Of a DNA stretch of 52,963 nucleotides, positions 25,503 to 34,067 are shown in pieces. The stretch covers positions 1-52,963 of the forward strand of contig JADGDQ010000010.1 in the NCBI GenBank assembly GCA_016744805.1. The letters are read 5' to 3'. The notes beneath the pieces are model-generated. The model did not search any database. It was not told where the DNA came from and saw only the letters and a list, made by a program, of their open reading frames with translations. Source of the DNA: Sulfurovaceae bacterium. Its GTDB lineage: Bacteria; Campylobacterota; Campylobacteria; Campylobacterales; Sulfurovaceae. The translations under genes were made by a program, and so were the position numbers. The stretch's first letter is position 1. Every line of letters starts with the position of its first letter.

Positions 25503-26693
25503 ATGAAATACCTCATCATATTGAGTATATGTATAGAACTAAGTTATGCCAATACAATAACCCTAGAAAACATTATGACATCAAGTAAAAAACATAATAA
25601 GTTTATCAAATCACTTGATCAAAAGAGTATTGCCCAAGAGGCAAAAAACCAAGCAGACACTGCCACGGATCCTATGGAACTCTTTGTGCTAGGGACAAAA
25701 GCTTATCCTACTAATGCACCTGATGATTATGAGTATGGGGCGGGTCTTTCCAAAAAGATTCTTCTTGATACTATTCAAGCCAAAGAGCAGATGATAACAC
25801 GACTCAACAACCAAGCAGGACAACTAGAAGAAGAGCTACAGATACGCAACTTTCATCAAAATATCAAAAACCTCTACCATCAACACTGTGTTGACCTCAA
25901 TGATTATCAAAGCTTTATAGAAAATTATAATGACTTTGATACACTCTATAGCAAAAAAGAGAAAGCCTATAACTATCAAGAGATTTCAAAAACAGAACTT
26001 ATGCAACTAGCCATAGAAAAAAACACTCTTTTTGCACAACTCCAACAGAGTAAAATGAGACAAGAACAATCCAAAAAATCCTTACTTCTACAAGCACATA
26101 TACCTTATAGTCATACAAGTAAACTCTCTTGTTCTGATACACTTCCTATAAAAGAGAATATTACCCTTCCTAAAGAGCAGTTTAAGCTCTCTACAGAAGC
26201 CTATAACAAGCGTATAGCAAGTAGCAAAAAAACTATGCAAAGATATAGTTCTGTTATAGACTCTGTAAACTTAAATGTACAATATGACAAAGAGATAGAT
26301 ATGGAAAAATATAGCATAGGTTTTTCTATACCACTTAATTTTACAAGTAAACACTCTGAAAAACAACGAGTAGCAGCCTTGTATCAAGAGCGTGCTACAA
26401 GCCTAAAACACGAAGAAAACATACACCAAAAAAAGAGTCAAATACTCTATCTTAAAGAAAAAATTAGAAGCAAAGCCATAATGATAGACTCCATAAAAAA
26501 AAGTATCAAAGAGTATCATACTCAGCTACTCCCACTTATCAAAAAAAGTTATGCCTTGGGTGAGAGTTCGGTTATTGAATATCTTCTTAATAGACAAAAA
26601 TTCTACCAACTCAAACAAGAGCTATATATGACCCAAAGAGAGTACTATCAAACTCTTTTTATACTCTATTCAATAAGCGAAACAAAGGAATAA
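25503..26693 (+). CDS. TolC-family outer-membrane efflux protein
   Basis: 396 residues with a signal peptide (about 1-16, ending SYANT). The helical coiled-coil architecture of the OEP family follows: long Lys/Gln/Glu-rich helices at about 85-170 and 255-390, with the C-terminal SYALGESSVIEYLLNRQKFYQLK pattern typical of the second repeat. It is the outer-membrane duct for the RND pump encoded downstream. Somewhat short for TolC (around 430-470), as in CusC/CzcC-like proteins of Campylobacterota. The ribosome binding site AAAAGGA precedes it, and the stop is three bases before the adaptor gene. Confidence 0.85.
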   Translation: MKYLIILSICIELSYANTITLENIMTSSKKHNKFIKSLDQKSIAQEAKNQADTATDPMELFVLGTKAYPTNAPDDYEYGAGLSKKILLDTIQAKEQMITRLNNQAGQLEEELQIRNFHQNIKNLYHQHCVDLNDYQSFIENYNDFDTLYSKKEKAYNYQEISKTELMQLAIEKNTLFAQLQQSKMRQEQSKKSLLLQAHIPYSHTSKLSCSDTLPIKENITLPKEQFKLSTEAYNKRIASSKKTMQRYSSVIDSVNLNVQYDKEIDMEKYSIGFSIPLNFTSKHSEKQRVAALYQERATSLKHEENIHQKKSQILYLKEKIRSKAIMIDSIKKSIKEYHTQLLPLIKKSYALGESSVIEYLLNRQKFYQLKQELYMTQREYYQTLFILYSISETKE

Positions 26694-26696
26694 ACT

Positions 26697-27779
26697 ATGA
26701 AAAATATTATCAAACCTATCACAATCTTCACTCTTTTTATCTACTCTCTTCAAGCACAAGAGATTATACTAAGCAAAAAGCAATTAAATAATTGGCAAAT
26801 TAAAACAGCCAAAGCCATTACAGTACCACAACTTCCTCTAGGAAAGTTTATTGTAGAGGTCTCTACGCCACCATCCCTACTCTCTACTATCTCTTTGCCT
26901 TTTGAAGCTAATGTTAAAAAGCTCTTTGTAGCGAACTACCAAAAAGTAAAAAAAGGGCAAGTTTTGGCTGAGGTAACAGGAACACAATGGATAGCAACCC
27001 AACAAAAAGCAATTTCTGATGCTATAGAACTTCGCCATCATACACACTTAGCCAAAAGAAAAGCAATGCTTTGCAAAGAGAATATCATACCCAAAAAAGA
27101 GTGTGTAGCTGCCAATGCCGAACTCAAAGCAGATCAAATTAAAATAGTAGCATCCAAAGCCCTATTGCAAAGTTACGGAGCAAGTAAAGAGAGTATAAAT
27201 ACTCTGATACATGATCTTGTACTCTCGCCTACTATTACACTCAAAAGCCCTGTTGAGGGTCATATCATAACACTCAACGCATCAGCAGGCAAAAGCACGA
27301 GTCCTTCTGATGCACTCTTTATTATCAAAAAAGCGGGTGAACTATGGCTCGAATCTGATATAGAAGCTACAAGAACAACCAAACTCAAAGAGGGTCAACG
27401 CGTTAATATTACACTTGCCGATCAAAACTTTGATACTACTATCTTGCAACTCTCACCCACTGTAAATCCTCGTAACCAAACACGACATGTACGATTTTTA
27501 GTGCCTCAAGGCGTAGAGCTACTCTCTGGACTACGAAGTAGTGCCAATATCAAGCAATCTGTAAAAAGTCTAAAAATAGCAAAAACATCTATTATCAATC
27601 ACAATTCTAACTCTATAGTATTTGTTAAAACAAACAATGGTTTTAACTCTGTAGCAATAAAGATACTAGGAGAAGAGGCAGGATACTACTTTGTAGCAAA
27701 GACCCCTCAGTTAGAAGGCGAAATAGCCACAACTTCTGTAGCTATACTCAAAAACCTTTTAGGAGGAGAGGATGAATAG
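26697..27779 (+). CDS. RND efflux periplasmic adaptor (membrane fusion protein)
   Basis: 360 residues with a signal peptide at 1-20. The order is that of CusB/CzcB adaptors: beta-barrel/lipoyl half-motif (FEANVKKLFVANYQKVKKGQVLAEV, near 69-93), alpha hairpin (about 97-170), second lipoyl half-motif (LKSPVEGHIITLNASAGK, near 183), then a beta-barrel domain. There is no N-terminal lipidation Cys. Two cysteines, C126 and C136, flank the hairpin tip (CKENIIPKKEC), which is unusual. The gene overlaps the pump gene by eight bases. It bridges pump and outer-membrane channel in the periplasm. The substrate is not determined by sequence. Confidence 0.88.
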   Translation: MKNIIKPITIFTLFIYSLQAQEIILSKKQLNNWQIKTAKAITVPQLPLGKFIVEVSTPPSLLSTISLPFEANVKKLFVANYQKVKKGQVLAEVTGTQWIATQQKAISDAIELRHHTHLAKRKAMLCKENIIPKKECVAANAELKADQIKIVASKALLQSYGASKESINTLIHDLVLSPTITLKSPVEGHIITLNASAGKSTSPSDALFIIKKAGELWLESDIEATRTTKLKEGQRVNITLADQNFDTTILQLSPTVNPRNQTRHVRFLVPQGVELLSGLRSSANIKQSVKSLKIAKTSIINHNSNSIVFVKTNNGFNSVAIKILGEEAGYYFVAKTPQLEGEIATTSVAILKNLLGGEDE

Positions 27780-30700
27780 GCTTATAGGTTTTGCTCTTGC
27801 ACAGAGACTCTTTTTCTCTTTGCTTGCCATAGTAATATTGGGATTTGGTATCAAATCATATAATGAGCTTCCTATTGATGCCTTTCCTGACATCTCACCA
27901 ACACAGGTCAAAATTATTATCAAATCTAGTGGTATGACCCCTGAAGAGATAGAGTCTCGTATCACTATCCCTATAGAGATGAAAATGGTAGGTATTCCTT
28001 ATGAGACGATTATGCGTTCTACTTCCAAATATGGACTCTGTGACATCACCATAGATTTTGAAGATGGCACAGATATATACTGGGCAAGACAGCAAGTCTC
28101 AGAACGATTAGCAGATATCAAAGAGTCTCTTCCTAGCAATATAGAGGGTGGACTTGCACCTATCTCTACACCTTTGAGTGATATTTTGATGTTTACGATA
28201 GAGTCTGATACCCTCTCACTCACAGAAAAAAGAAGCCTATTAGATTGGATAATCTCACCCAAGATTCGCTCTATAGCAGGAGTTGCAGAGGTCAACGCTC
28301 TAGGTGGAAAAGTCAAAACTTATGAAGTAATACCCAACCTAGATAAGATGAGAACTATGGGTATTACCCTAGACCAACTCTTTGAAGCTCTCCACCAAAA
28401 CAACCAAAATGATGGCACAGGACGCGTCTCTCAAGGGGTTGAGAGTATACTTGTGCGAAGTGTAGGCAGACTCAAATCACTCGATGATATAGCCTCTTTG
28501 CCCGTAACCAAAAAAGATAACAAAGTTATCACTATAGCCCAGATAGCTAGGGTAGAGATAGGACATCTTACGCGTGCTGGATTTGTAAGCAAAAATGGTG
28601 AGGATGAAGCTGTCCAAGGCTTAGTACTAGGACTCAAAGGCTCAAATACAGCCAAAGTATTAGAGGAGGTCAAAGCAGAGCTTGCAAAGATAGAGCCAGT
28701 ACTTCCAGACAATACAAAATTAGATATATTTTATGATCGTTCAGATTTGGTCAATCTAGCGACAGACACTGTCAAAACGGCTCTTGTTGAGGCTGTGATT
28801 TTGATTATGATTATTCTTCTTTTGATGCTAGGAAATATTGCTTCTGCGGTGAGTGTGGCTTTGATATTGCCTTTTGCTCTGATGATGAGCTTTGTAGCTA
28901 TGCAATACTTTGGGTTGAGTGCTAACTTGATGAGCCTAGGAGGACTTGCTATAGCTATAGGAATACTCGTAGACTCTGCGGTGGTTATGGTAGAGCATAT
29001 CACTGCCGAACTAGGTAATCCCAAACACAAAAAACAAAAAAAGCTCCATATTATTTATAAAGCCGCTATAGAGATGGCTCCTTCGATAGTCACTGGTGTA
29101 CTTATCATTATCATTGTATTTATGCCTCTGCTTACACTTGAGGGCTTAGAAGGCAAACTCTTTAAACCTGTGGCATTGAGTATTGTTTTTGCTCTCTTTA
29201 GCTCTTTGATACTTGCATTAACACTTATACCAGTTTTGAGTTCATTTATCCTCTCTAAACGACCTGACAAAGAGTCTTGGCTAATCAGACATTTAGTAAA
29301 AGTCTATAAACCATCACTTATTATAAGCATAAAATATGCAAAGAGTGTACTCGTAGCAGTATTTATCATCTTTGTAGGATCACTCTATTTAGCAAACAAA
29401 ACAGGGAAGACCTTTATACCTACTATGGATGAGGGGAGTATTATTATTGGTGTAGAGATGCTACCCTCTATCTCACTCAAAGAGAGTCTCGTTCTCAATC
29501 TCAAAGTCCAACAAAAACTCCTATCAGCTGTACCAGAGATTAAAGATATTGTAGCAAGAACAGGAAGTGATGAGCTAGGACTCGACCCTATGGGACTCAA
29601 TGATACAGATACCTTTTTGGTACTGCACCCAAAAGAGCAGTGGAGAGAGCCATCCAAAGAGTTTGTAATAGATGAAATTCGTAAAGTTCTTGATGATTTT
29701 GTGGGTATAGAGTATGGATTTACCCAACCTATAGAGATGCGTGTCTCCGAGATGCTCACAGGTGTGCGTGGCGACTTGGCTATAGATATATTTGGAAGTG
29801 ATAATGATGTACTAGAGCAGATAGCCCAAAAGGTCAAAGTGGTATTGGAGGGGATAGAAGGAAGTAGTGATGTCTACAAAAAAGCCAATGAGGGTGTCTC
29901 CTATTTTGAGCTTAGTTTCAACAAACAAGAGATGGCATACCACGGTGTCACACAACAACAGATTAGTGACTACCTCAAAGTGATGGTTACAGGTGTACAG
30001 GCAGGTATTATCCAAGAGGGTATGCGTCGTATAGACTTGATGGTCAAGGGTGATGCAACTATCCAAAACTCTCTAGTGAAGCTTGCACAACTCTACTATC
30101 CACTGGCAGATGGTACTTCTGTGCCATTAAGTAGCCTTGTAAAATTTACACCCAATACAGGACCAGTACAGATAGAACACGAAAATGGCTACCGCAAAAC
30201 CATCGTGCAGACCAATGTAGAGGGCAGAGACCTCGTAAGCTTTGTAGAGGAGACCAAAGCAAAAATAGCCCAAGAGGTCAAAGTACCAGCAGGGTATTAT
30301 CTCACTTATGGTGGAGAGTTTGAAAACCAACAAAGAGCTGCATCAAGGTTGATGCTTATTGTTCCTTTGGCTCTCTTTTTGGTTTTTGTACTTCTCTTTG
30401 TCTCTTTTGGTTCTCTTTTGCAAGCTACAATGGTGCTTATCAATGTACCACTGGCTCTTATAGGGGGTTTTGCAGGATTGTACCTTAGTGGTGAGTATCT
30501 CTCTGTCCCTGCTTCTGTAGGTTTCATAGCCTTGCTAGGTATTGCCGTACTCAATGGTGTGGTTTTGGTAAACTACTTCAACTACCTTATCAAAGAGGGC
30601 TACGAACTCAAAGATGCTGTTATAGAGGGTTCTATCAAAAGACTCCGCCCAGTCCTTATGACAGCCACCATAGCAGCCTTTGGTCTCCTCCCCCTACTCT

Positions 30701-30834
30701 TTGCCACAGGACCTGGTTCAGAGATACAAAGACCTCTGGCAATAGTCGTTATCAATGGACTTATTAGCTCTACACTTCTTACGCTAATTATCTTGCCAAT
30801 ACTCTATTTGAAGTTTTCTAAGAGAGTGGAGTAG
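27772..30834 (+). CDS. heavy-metal-type RND efflux pump (CzcA/CusA family)
   Basis: Proton-driven inner-membrane transporter of 1020 residues with the RND layout: TM1, periplasmic domain (about 35-335), TM2-TM6, second periplasmic domain (about 560-860), TM8-TM12. HME-type signatures are ELPIDAFPDISPTQVKI near residue 30, GVAEVNALGGKVKTYE near 168 and TQPIEMRVSEMLTGVRGDLA near 650. The TM4 proton-relay region reads AIAIGILVDSAVVMVEH (about 390-406), with a single Asp; it is neither the CzcA-type DFG...DGA nor the CusA-type pattern as I know them. Metal specificity is therefore open; an export role for a divalent or monovalent metal is likely from family. A hairpin terminator follows. Confidence 0.92.
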   Translation: MNRLIGFALAQRLFFSLLAIVILGFGIKSYNELPIDAFPDISPTQVKIIIKSSGMTPEEIESRITIPIEMKMVGIPYETIMRSTSKYGLCDITIDFEDGTDIYWARQQVSERLADIKESLPSNIEGGLAPISTPLSDILMFTIESDTLSLTEKRSLLDWIISPKIRSIAGVAEVNALGGKVKTYEVIPNLDKMRTMGITLDQLFEALHQNNQNDGTGRVSQGVESILVRSVGRLKSLDDIASLPVTKKDNKVITIAQIARVEIGHLTRAGFVSKNGEDEAVQGLVLGLKGSNTAKVLEEVKAELAKIEPVLPDNTKLDIFYDRSDLVNLATDTVKTALVEAVILIMIILLLMLGNIASAVSVALILPFALMMSFVAMQYFGLSANLMSLGGLAIAIGILVDSAVVMVEHITAELGNPKHKKQKKLHIIYKAAIEMAPSIVTGVLIIIIVFMPLLTLEGLEGKLFKPVALSIVFALFSSLILALTLIPVLSSFILSKRPDKESWLIRHLVKVYKPSLIISIKYAKSVLVAVFIIFVGSLYLANKTGKTFIPTMDEGSIIIGVEMLPSISLKESLVLNLKVQQKLLSAVPEIKDIVARTGSDELGLDPMGLNDTDTFLVLHPKEQWREPSKEFVIDEIRKVLDDFVGIEYGFTQPIEMRVSEMLTGVRGDLAIDIFGSDNDVLEQIAQKVKVVLEGIEGSSDVYKKANEGVSYFELSFNKQEMAYHGVTQQQISDYLKVMVTGVQAGIIQEGMRRIDLMVKGDATIQNSLVKLAQLYYPLADGTSVPLSSLVKFTPNTGPVQIEHENGYRKTIVQTNVEGRDLVSFVEETKAKIAQEVKVPAGYYLTYGGEFENQQRAASRLMLIVPLALFLVFVLLFVSFGSLLQATMVLINVPLALIGGFAGLYLSGEYLSVPASVGFIALLGIAVLNGVVLVNYFNYLIKEGYELKDAVIEGSIKRLRPVLMTATIAAFGLLPLLFATGPGSEIQRPLAIVVINGLISSTLLTLIILPILYLKFSKRVE

Positions 30835-30839
30835 TTTAA

Positions 30840-30858
30840 GGGTGGATTACATCCACCC
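30840..30858. terminator. hairpin terminator between the RND pump and the convergent 12-TM gene
   Basis: A GGGTGGA/TCCACCC 7-bp stem (30840-30846 and 30852-30858, loop TTACA) lies between convergent genes. G-C content is high for this region. It probably serves both directions. Confidence 0.75.
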
Positions 30859-30863
30859 CCACC

Positions 30864-32129
30864 TTATTGTAAAGTACCCATATCAAATTTTTCACCATTT
30901 TTTTGGGTCTTATCATAGAGCATTTTTGCATGAATAATTTGATAAGCTATCCATCCAAAAGAGAGTATTGTTATAACTCCTGATAAAATAATTACTTGTG
31001 GAATAAGTAGAGCTAAAAATAAAGAGCTTATAAGTGAAAAATGAATCCAAAAGTGTTTTTTAGCTGTTTTGGGATGGATAACTTCGTGCATCATAGGAGC
31101 TGTGAAGTACCCTTGGGCATTGAGGTGAAACCAAGTTAAAAAAGGCACTATTTTGTAAAACATTGCAAATACTATACTTAATGCAAAAGAGACAAAAGCT
31201 ATAGAGCTAATAGTAAGTATCCAACCAAGAGGTATAAAAATATAAAGTATTGCAAAGAGCATACTTAGTATCAAGCTACTAAGTCCCATTCTCCAAAACC
31301 ATATAGTAGCATCTGATAAAGGGCGTTTTTTTTGTGTCAATCTATAAAGAGTCAGTACCCCAAAAGCAATAAAAAGCATAAAAATAACTAATAGACTAAC
31401 TTGGGGCAAGACTATGGATACAATAAGCAAAAGAAAAATTACAAGAATAAGATAACGGCTCACGAGAGTAGGATAAGGAGGGGTTACATAAAACATCTCA
31501 ATTACTTGAAAAGAGATAGAGAGTATAAGAAGTGTAATCCAAGCAAAAAGTCCAAAACTATAATGTGCTATTTTGACATCTGCGTAATAAGTACCAGCAA
31601 CTACACCACTAAGGCTTAGTGTAAGATAGAGTGCTAAAATAATAGTAAAAGCAAACCCAACAAGTGCAAATGAAATACCTTTGGATGAGGCACTATGATG
31701 TGATAATCTAAGAAGATTAAAGAGCATCAATCCAATAGCACCCAAAAGAGAAAATCCCAAAAAAAGTGATGCTAACCAATAAAGATGATGATAATGGGGG
31801 AGATTAAAGGCTAATAGTAAACTTATTACTCCTAGTATAAAAAATATTTGAATAGACCAAGACCACCTAACGGGAGACTTGATAACTACTCCTGCAATAA
31901 CAGGAAGCATCTGAAAGAGTGCACCTAACATAAAAGATGCCATAACACCTAAGCTAAGAGTATGCACAAGAGTAATAGCTCCTAAAGAGTTAGAATCAAA
32001 AATATCATTTTGATAAAAAAGTATCAAAAATCCTGCCAAAATACCAAATAAAGAGGCAACAAAGAAAAATTTTAAAATAACACTAAGGGGTGGGGCTTGA
32101 TCGAGGGAGAGTCCATTTTGTTGAAACAT
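30864..32129 (-). CDS. 12-TM membrane protein, oxidase subunit I/NnrS-like, function unknown
   Basis: 421 residues with about 12 TM helices. The first block (APPLSVILKFF, then LVHTLSLGVMASFMLGALFQMLPV near residue 53) resembles a family of polytopic proteins with haem-copper-oxidase-like helices, where the His in the second helix is conserved. Other histidines near membrane faces are HYHHLYW (about 113), IAHYSFG (about 190), FLTWFHLNAQGY (about 342) and MHEVIHPKTAKKHFWIH (about 357). It ends an operon with DUF2249, hemerythrin and FmdE-like genes, a neighbourhood that I recall near nitric-oxide or denitrification genes in other Proteobacteria. A haem or metal role is plausible but unproven. 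NnrS is the alternative assignment. Confidence 0.6.
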   Translation of the reverse strand: MFQQNGLSLDQAPPLSVILKFFFVASLFGILAGFLILFYQNDIFDSNSLGAITLVHTLSLGVMASFMLGALFQMLPVIAGVVIKSPVRWSWSIQIFFILGVISLLLAFNLPHYHHLYWLASLFLGFSLLGAIGLMLFNLLRLSHHSASSKGISFALVGFAFTIILALYLTLSLSGVVAGTYYADVKIAHYSFGLFAWITLLILSISFQVIEMFYVTPPYPTLVSRYLILVIFLLLIVSIVLPQVSLLVIFMLFIAFGVLTLYRLTQKKRPLSDATIWFWRMGLSSLILSMLFAILYIFIPLGWILTISSIAFVSFALSIVFAMFYKIVPFLTWFHLNAQGYFTAPMMHEVIHPKTAKKHFWIHFSLISSLFLALLIPQVIILSGVITILSFGWIAYQIIHAKMLYDKTQKNGEKFDMGTLQ

Positions 32130-32132
32130 TAT

Positions 32133-32387
32133 TTATATCTTTTCTATAAGGTGTTCTAACTCTATATCTTGATTTTTACTAATCAAAATATGCCAAAGCC
32201 CCTCTTGTTGCTCAAAAGAGAGCTGTTGAAAATTTTGACCATCAGCTAAACTTATAAGGGGTATTGGATTTTTACGGTGAATCATATAAAAGTAATTTTC
32301 TTCATCTAGCTCTCTTAATGCTCTAATCGCCTCTTCTAGGGGCTTTGGATGTTCGAGATTTCGTGCATCAAGAAATAACTTTTTCAC
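32133..32387 (-). CDS. DUF2249 protein (TusA-like fold)
   Basis: 84 residues. The N-terminal LDARNLEHPKPLEEAIRAL matches the DUF2249 signature (D-x-R, then H/P-P followed by a helix), which belongs to the SirA/TusA-like two-layer fold. The TusA catalytic Cys is absent (there is no Cys in the protein), so sulfur transfer as in TusA is unlikely. It overlaps the hemerythrin gene by four bases (ATGA) and precedes the 12-TM gene by three bases. DUF2249-hemerythrin pairs recur near denitrification genes; the function is unknown. Confidence 0.8.
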   Translation of the reverse strand: MKKLFLDARNLEHPKPLEEAIRALRELDEENYFYMIHRKNPIPLISLADGQNFQQLSFEQQEGLWHILISKNQDIELEHLIEKI

Positions 32388-32824
32388 AGCACAACTTCTT
32401 TCATTTTAGATAATGTTGCCTCTTTGAGTTCTTGAGGTAAACTACGATCACACATAGCATACAACATCTGTTCTTCTTTCATATTATGCTGTTGCAATAG
32501 TATCATCATAGACTCTGCTAGTGATAAGTAAGCATCTTTATCTTCTGTTTCTAATGCTCCTGCCATCTTACCAATAAGACCTTTGACCTGTTCATGCTCA
32601 TAACGCATAACCATTGTTGGTCCTTCTTTTGTGCCTGTTTGCTTTTCAAATGCAGGAAAAAGTTCTTCTTCTTCTTTTTTGAAATGTCTTAGTGTTTCAT
32701 TTGAAAATGCCAAAAATTTCTCTTCTGCAACACTCCATTCACCCAAAACTACAGCCTCTTCAGCAGATGCAAAGAGAGTATCACACTCACGATGTTCTGC
32801 TTTCATATAGTTAGAAATTATCAT
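32384..32824 (-). CDS. hemerythrin-domain (HHE) protein
   Basis: 146-residue four-helix-bundle protein with a probable non-haem di-iron site. Visible candidate ligands are H11 (AEHRECD), H47 and E51 (LRHFKKEEE), H77 (YEHEQV), and H113 and E117 (QQHNMKEEQ). These fit the HHE pattern of paired H-x(3-4)-E motifs. Such proteins bind O2 or NO or take part in iron-sulfur repair; YtfE is a related but longer example. The ATG follows AGGA by six bases. It is translationally coupled to the DUF2249 gene. Confidence 0.88.
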   Translation of the reverse strand: MIISNYMKAEHRECDTLFASAEEAVVLGEWSVAEEKFLAFSNETLRHFKKEEEELFPAFEKQTGTKEGPTMVMRYEHEQVKGLIGKMAGALETEDKDAYLSLAESMMILLQQHNMKEEQMLYAMCDRSLPQELKEATLSKMKEVVL

Positions 32825-32841
32825 TTATAGTCCTTTATTAT

Positions 32842-33444
32842 TTATGCTATTGTAATTATTGTATTCCAATTTTGTTTCTCTAAGAGAATTTTTTCTACTC
32901 TCTCTTGCCATAATCTACCAAATGCTACTTTGTCTTCTTTAGAAGCTATATTTTGCATCATTTTTCCCATAAGAGGTTGCATTTGGGCAGAGGCTGGTAC
33001 AGAAGATGGATTATAATCTATCTCTATGCTTTTACCTGTATCTATGCGTACTAATCGTACCTCTTTTTCCATTGAGATATCATAATCTAATAAATTATTA
33101 CGGCTCATTTTTCCATTAATACCCTTGAATCCTGTATCACCACTAGCACCTGTAATAAAAGAGATAACTGTAGCTATTACGCCTGTAACACCTGCATCTC
33201 TAGAATCTCTCATTTGTACTTTTATACCACCTCGTTGAGGGAGTCCATCAGGATATAACTCAATCAGACCTTGTAAGGTCATCAGGTATGCTCCTGCAAC
33301 GGTAGGACAAGAGTGCCCTGCTAGTTTGACACAATCAAGATAGCTAATTTCTAATATACCATCTTCAAATGCTCCCAAAAAATTACTTAGTGGGTCTTGG
33401 AGTTTAATGCTTTGTACTAAATCAAAAAAAGGAGGATAGTTCAT
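32842..33444 (-). CDS. FmdE-like protein
   Basis: 200 residues from the ATG at 33444 (MNYPPFFDLV), chosen because AAGGA lies six bases upstream. The longer reading from 33513 would begin inside the promoter and adds residues without family character. The core motif LDCVKLAGHSCPTVAGAY (C38, H44, C46) matches FmdE/formylmethanofuran dehydrogenase subunit E-type domains, which bind a metal through the conserved Cys/His. No methanofuran pathway is expected here; free-standing FmdE-like proteins in bacteria have unknown or redox roles. First gene of the four-gene operon with hemerythrin, DUF2249 and the 12-TM protein. Confidence 0.75.
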   Translation of the reverse strand: MNYPPFFDLVQSIKLQDPLSNFLGAFEDGILEISYLDCVKLAGHSCPTVAGAYLMTLQGLIELYPDGLPQRGGIKVQMRDSRDAGVTGVIATVISFITGASGDTGFKGINGKMSRNNLLDYDISMEKEVRLVRIDTGKSIEIDYNPSSVPASAQMQPLMGKMMQNIASKEDKVAFGRLWQERVEKILLEKQNWNTIITIA

Positions 33445-33498
33445 AGGTTTTCCTTGTAAATATATTAAAGCAGTATAATCACTTTCTACTATTATACT

Positions 33499-33514
33499 AT
33501 TGATATTTGTCAAT
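33499..33514. promoter_or_regulatory. FNR/DNR-like operator between the FmdE operon and the ferredoxin gene
   Basis: ATTGATATTTGTCAAT is an inverted repeat (TTGAT-N4-GTCAA), one base from the FNR consensus TTGAT-N4-ATCAA and close to DNR-type sites. A TATACT -10 box on the minus strand (33472-33477) predicts a start at 33465, which puts the centre of the box at -41.5, the class II activator position. Toward the ferredoxin, a TAGAAT at 33532-33537 would put it at about -37.5. Confidence 0.6.
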
Positions 33515-33591
33515 GTAAAGGTAATATTTGATAGAATTACAAAAAATAGGAGTATTTTACTCTTAATTGAATTATTTTAAAGGAATTAATT

Positions 33592-33969
33592 ATGATTACA
33601 GCTATACCACAACCAGCTTTTTATATCTTCAAATGTCAGCAGAGTGCACCTCCAGGAATGCCAAAACCAAGTTGTGTGAGCCAAAACAACCCTGAGTCTG
33701 TAGAGATTTTTCAACATCTTGCACAATCATTAATGCAAAAAGGTATTATGGGTACAGTCCAACCAATTCAGTCAAGCTGTCTTAATCGTTGTCAACAAGG
33801 TCCAGTAATGCTTGTAGAACCTGGTCACACTATGTATACAGCTCTAACAAAAGAGAAGGTAAACCGTATTATTGATGAACATATCATTGGTGGAAGTGTT
33901 GTAACTGAGTATGTTATTGCTGATGAGATGTGGGGTGAGCCTGTTTCTCCTGCTTCTATGGCACGATAA
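33592..33969 (+). CDS. thioredoxin-like [2Fe-2S] ferredoxin
   Basis: 125 residues. Four cysteines in the arrangement of thioredoxin-fold ferredoxins (Aquifex Fd/Shethna protein I type): C15 and C28 in the N-terminal loop, C63 and C67 in SSCLNRCQQGPVMLVEPG. The GPVMLVEP strand and the following helix complete the fold. It is soluble and cytoplasmic, an electron carrier of unknown partner. The ATG follows AAAGGA. It is divergent from the FmdE/hemerythrin operon and shares the intergenic FNR-like box, which suggests it may donate electrons to, or be co-regulated with, that system. Confidence 0.9.
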   Translation: MITAIPQPAFYIFKCQQSAPPGMPKPSCVSQNNPESVEIFQHLAQSLMQKGIMGTVQPIQSSCLNRCQQGPVMLVEPGHTMYTALTKEKVNRIIDEHIIGGSVVTEYVIADEMWGEPVSPASMAR

Positions 33970-33984
33970 CTATTATTTTTAGAG

Positions 33985-34067
33985 TATAATAAAGTTAGAG
34001 ATTTACTAAAACCAAGAGGCAGCACGAAAGGTGCAAATTAGAGACAATACTAGATAATAATAGTATT
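33985..34067 (+). promoter_or_regulatory. ybaB promoter and structured 97-nt leader
   Basis: TATAAT (33985-33990) predicts a start near 33997, giving an unusually long leader of about 97 nt before ybaB. The leader contains a short GCAC/GTGC hairpin (34022-34034) and a perfect 7-bp AATACTA/TAGTATT stem with an 8-nt loop (34046-34067). I could not match it to a known riboswitch. Confidence 0.45.

Noticed and set aside
29385-29837. 150-residue minus-strand frame inside the RND pump gene
   Set aside because: Antisense shadow of the pump; no start signals and low-complexity Ser/Ile-rich sequence.
27772-30834. Naming the pump CusA or CzcA
   Set aside because: TM4 and periplasmic motifs do not settle metal specificity, so only the family is given.
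30864-32129. Calling the 12-TM protein NorB or NnrS
   Set aside because: It lacks the full set of haem-copper oxidase histidines in recognised positions and shows no secure NnrS motif; only resemblance is stated.
33445-33513. Longer FmdE-like protein from 33513
   Set aside because: The extension covers the promoter and FNR-like box; the ATG at 33444 has AAGGA at the right distance.
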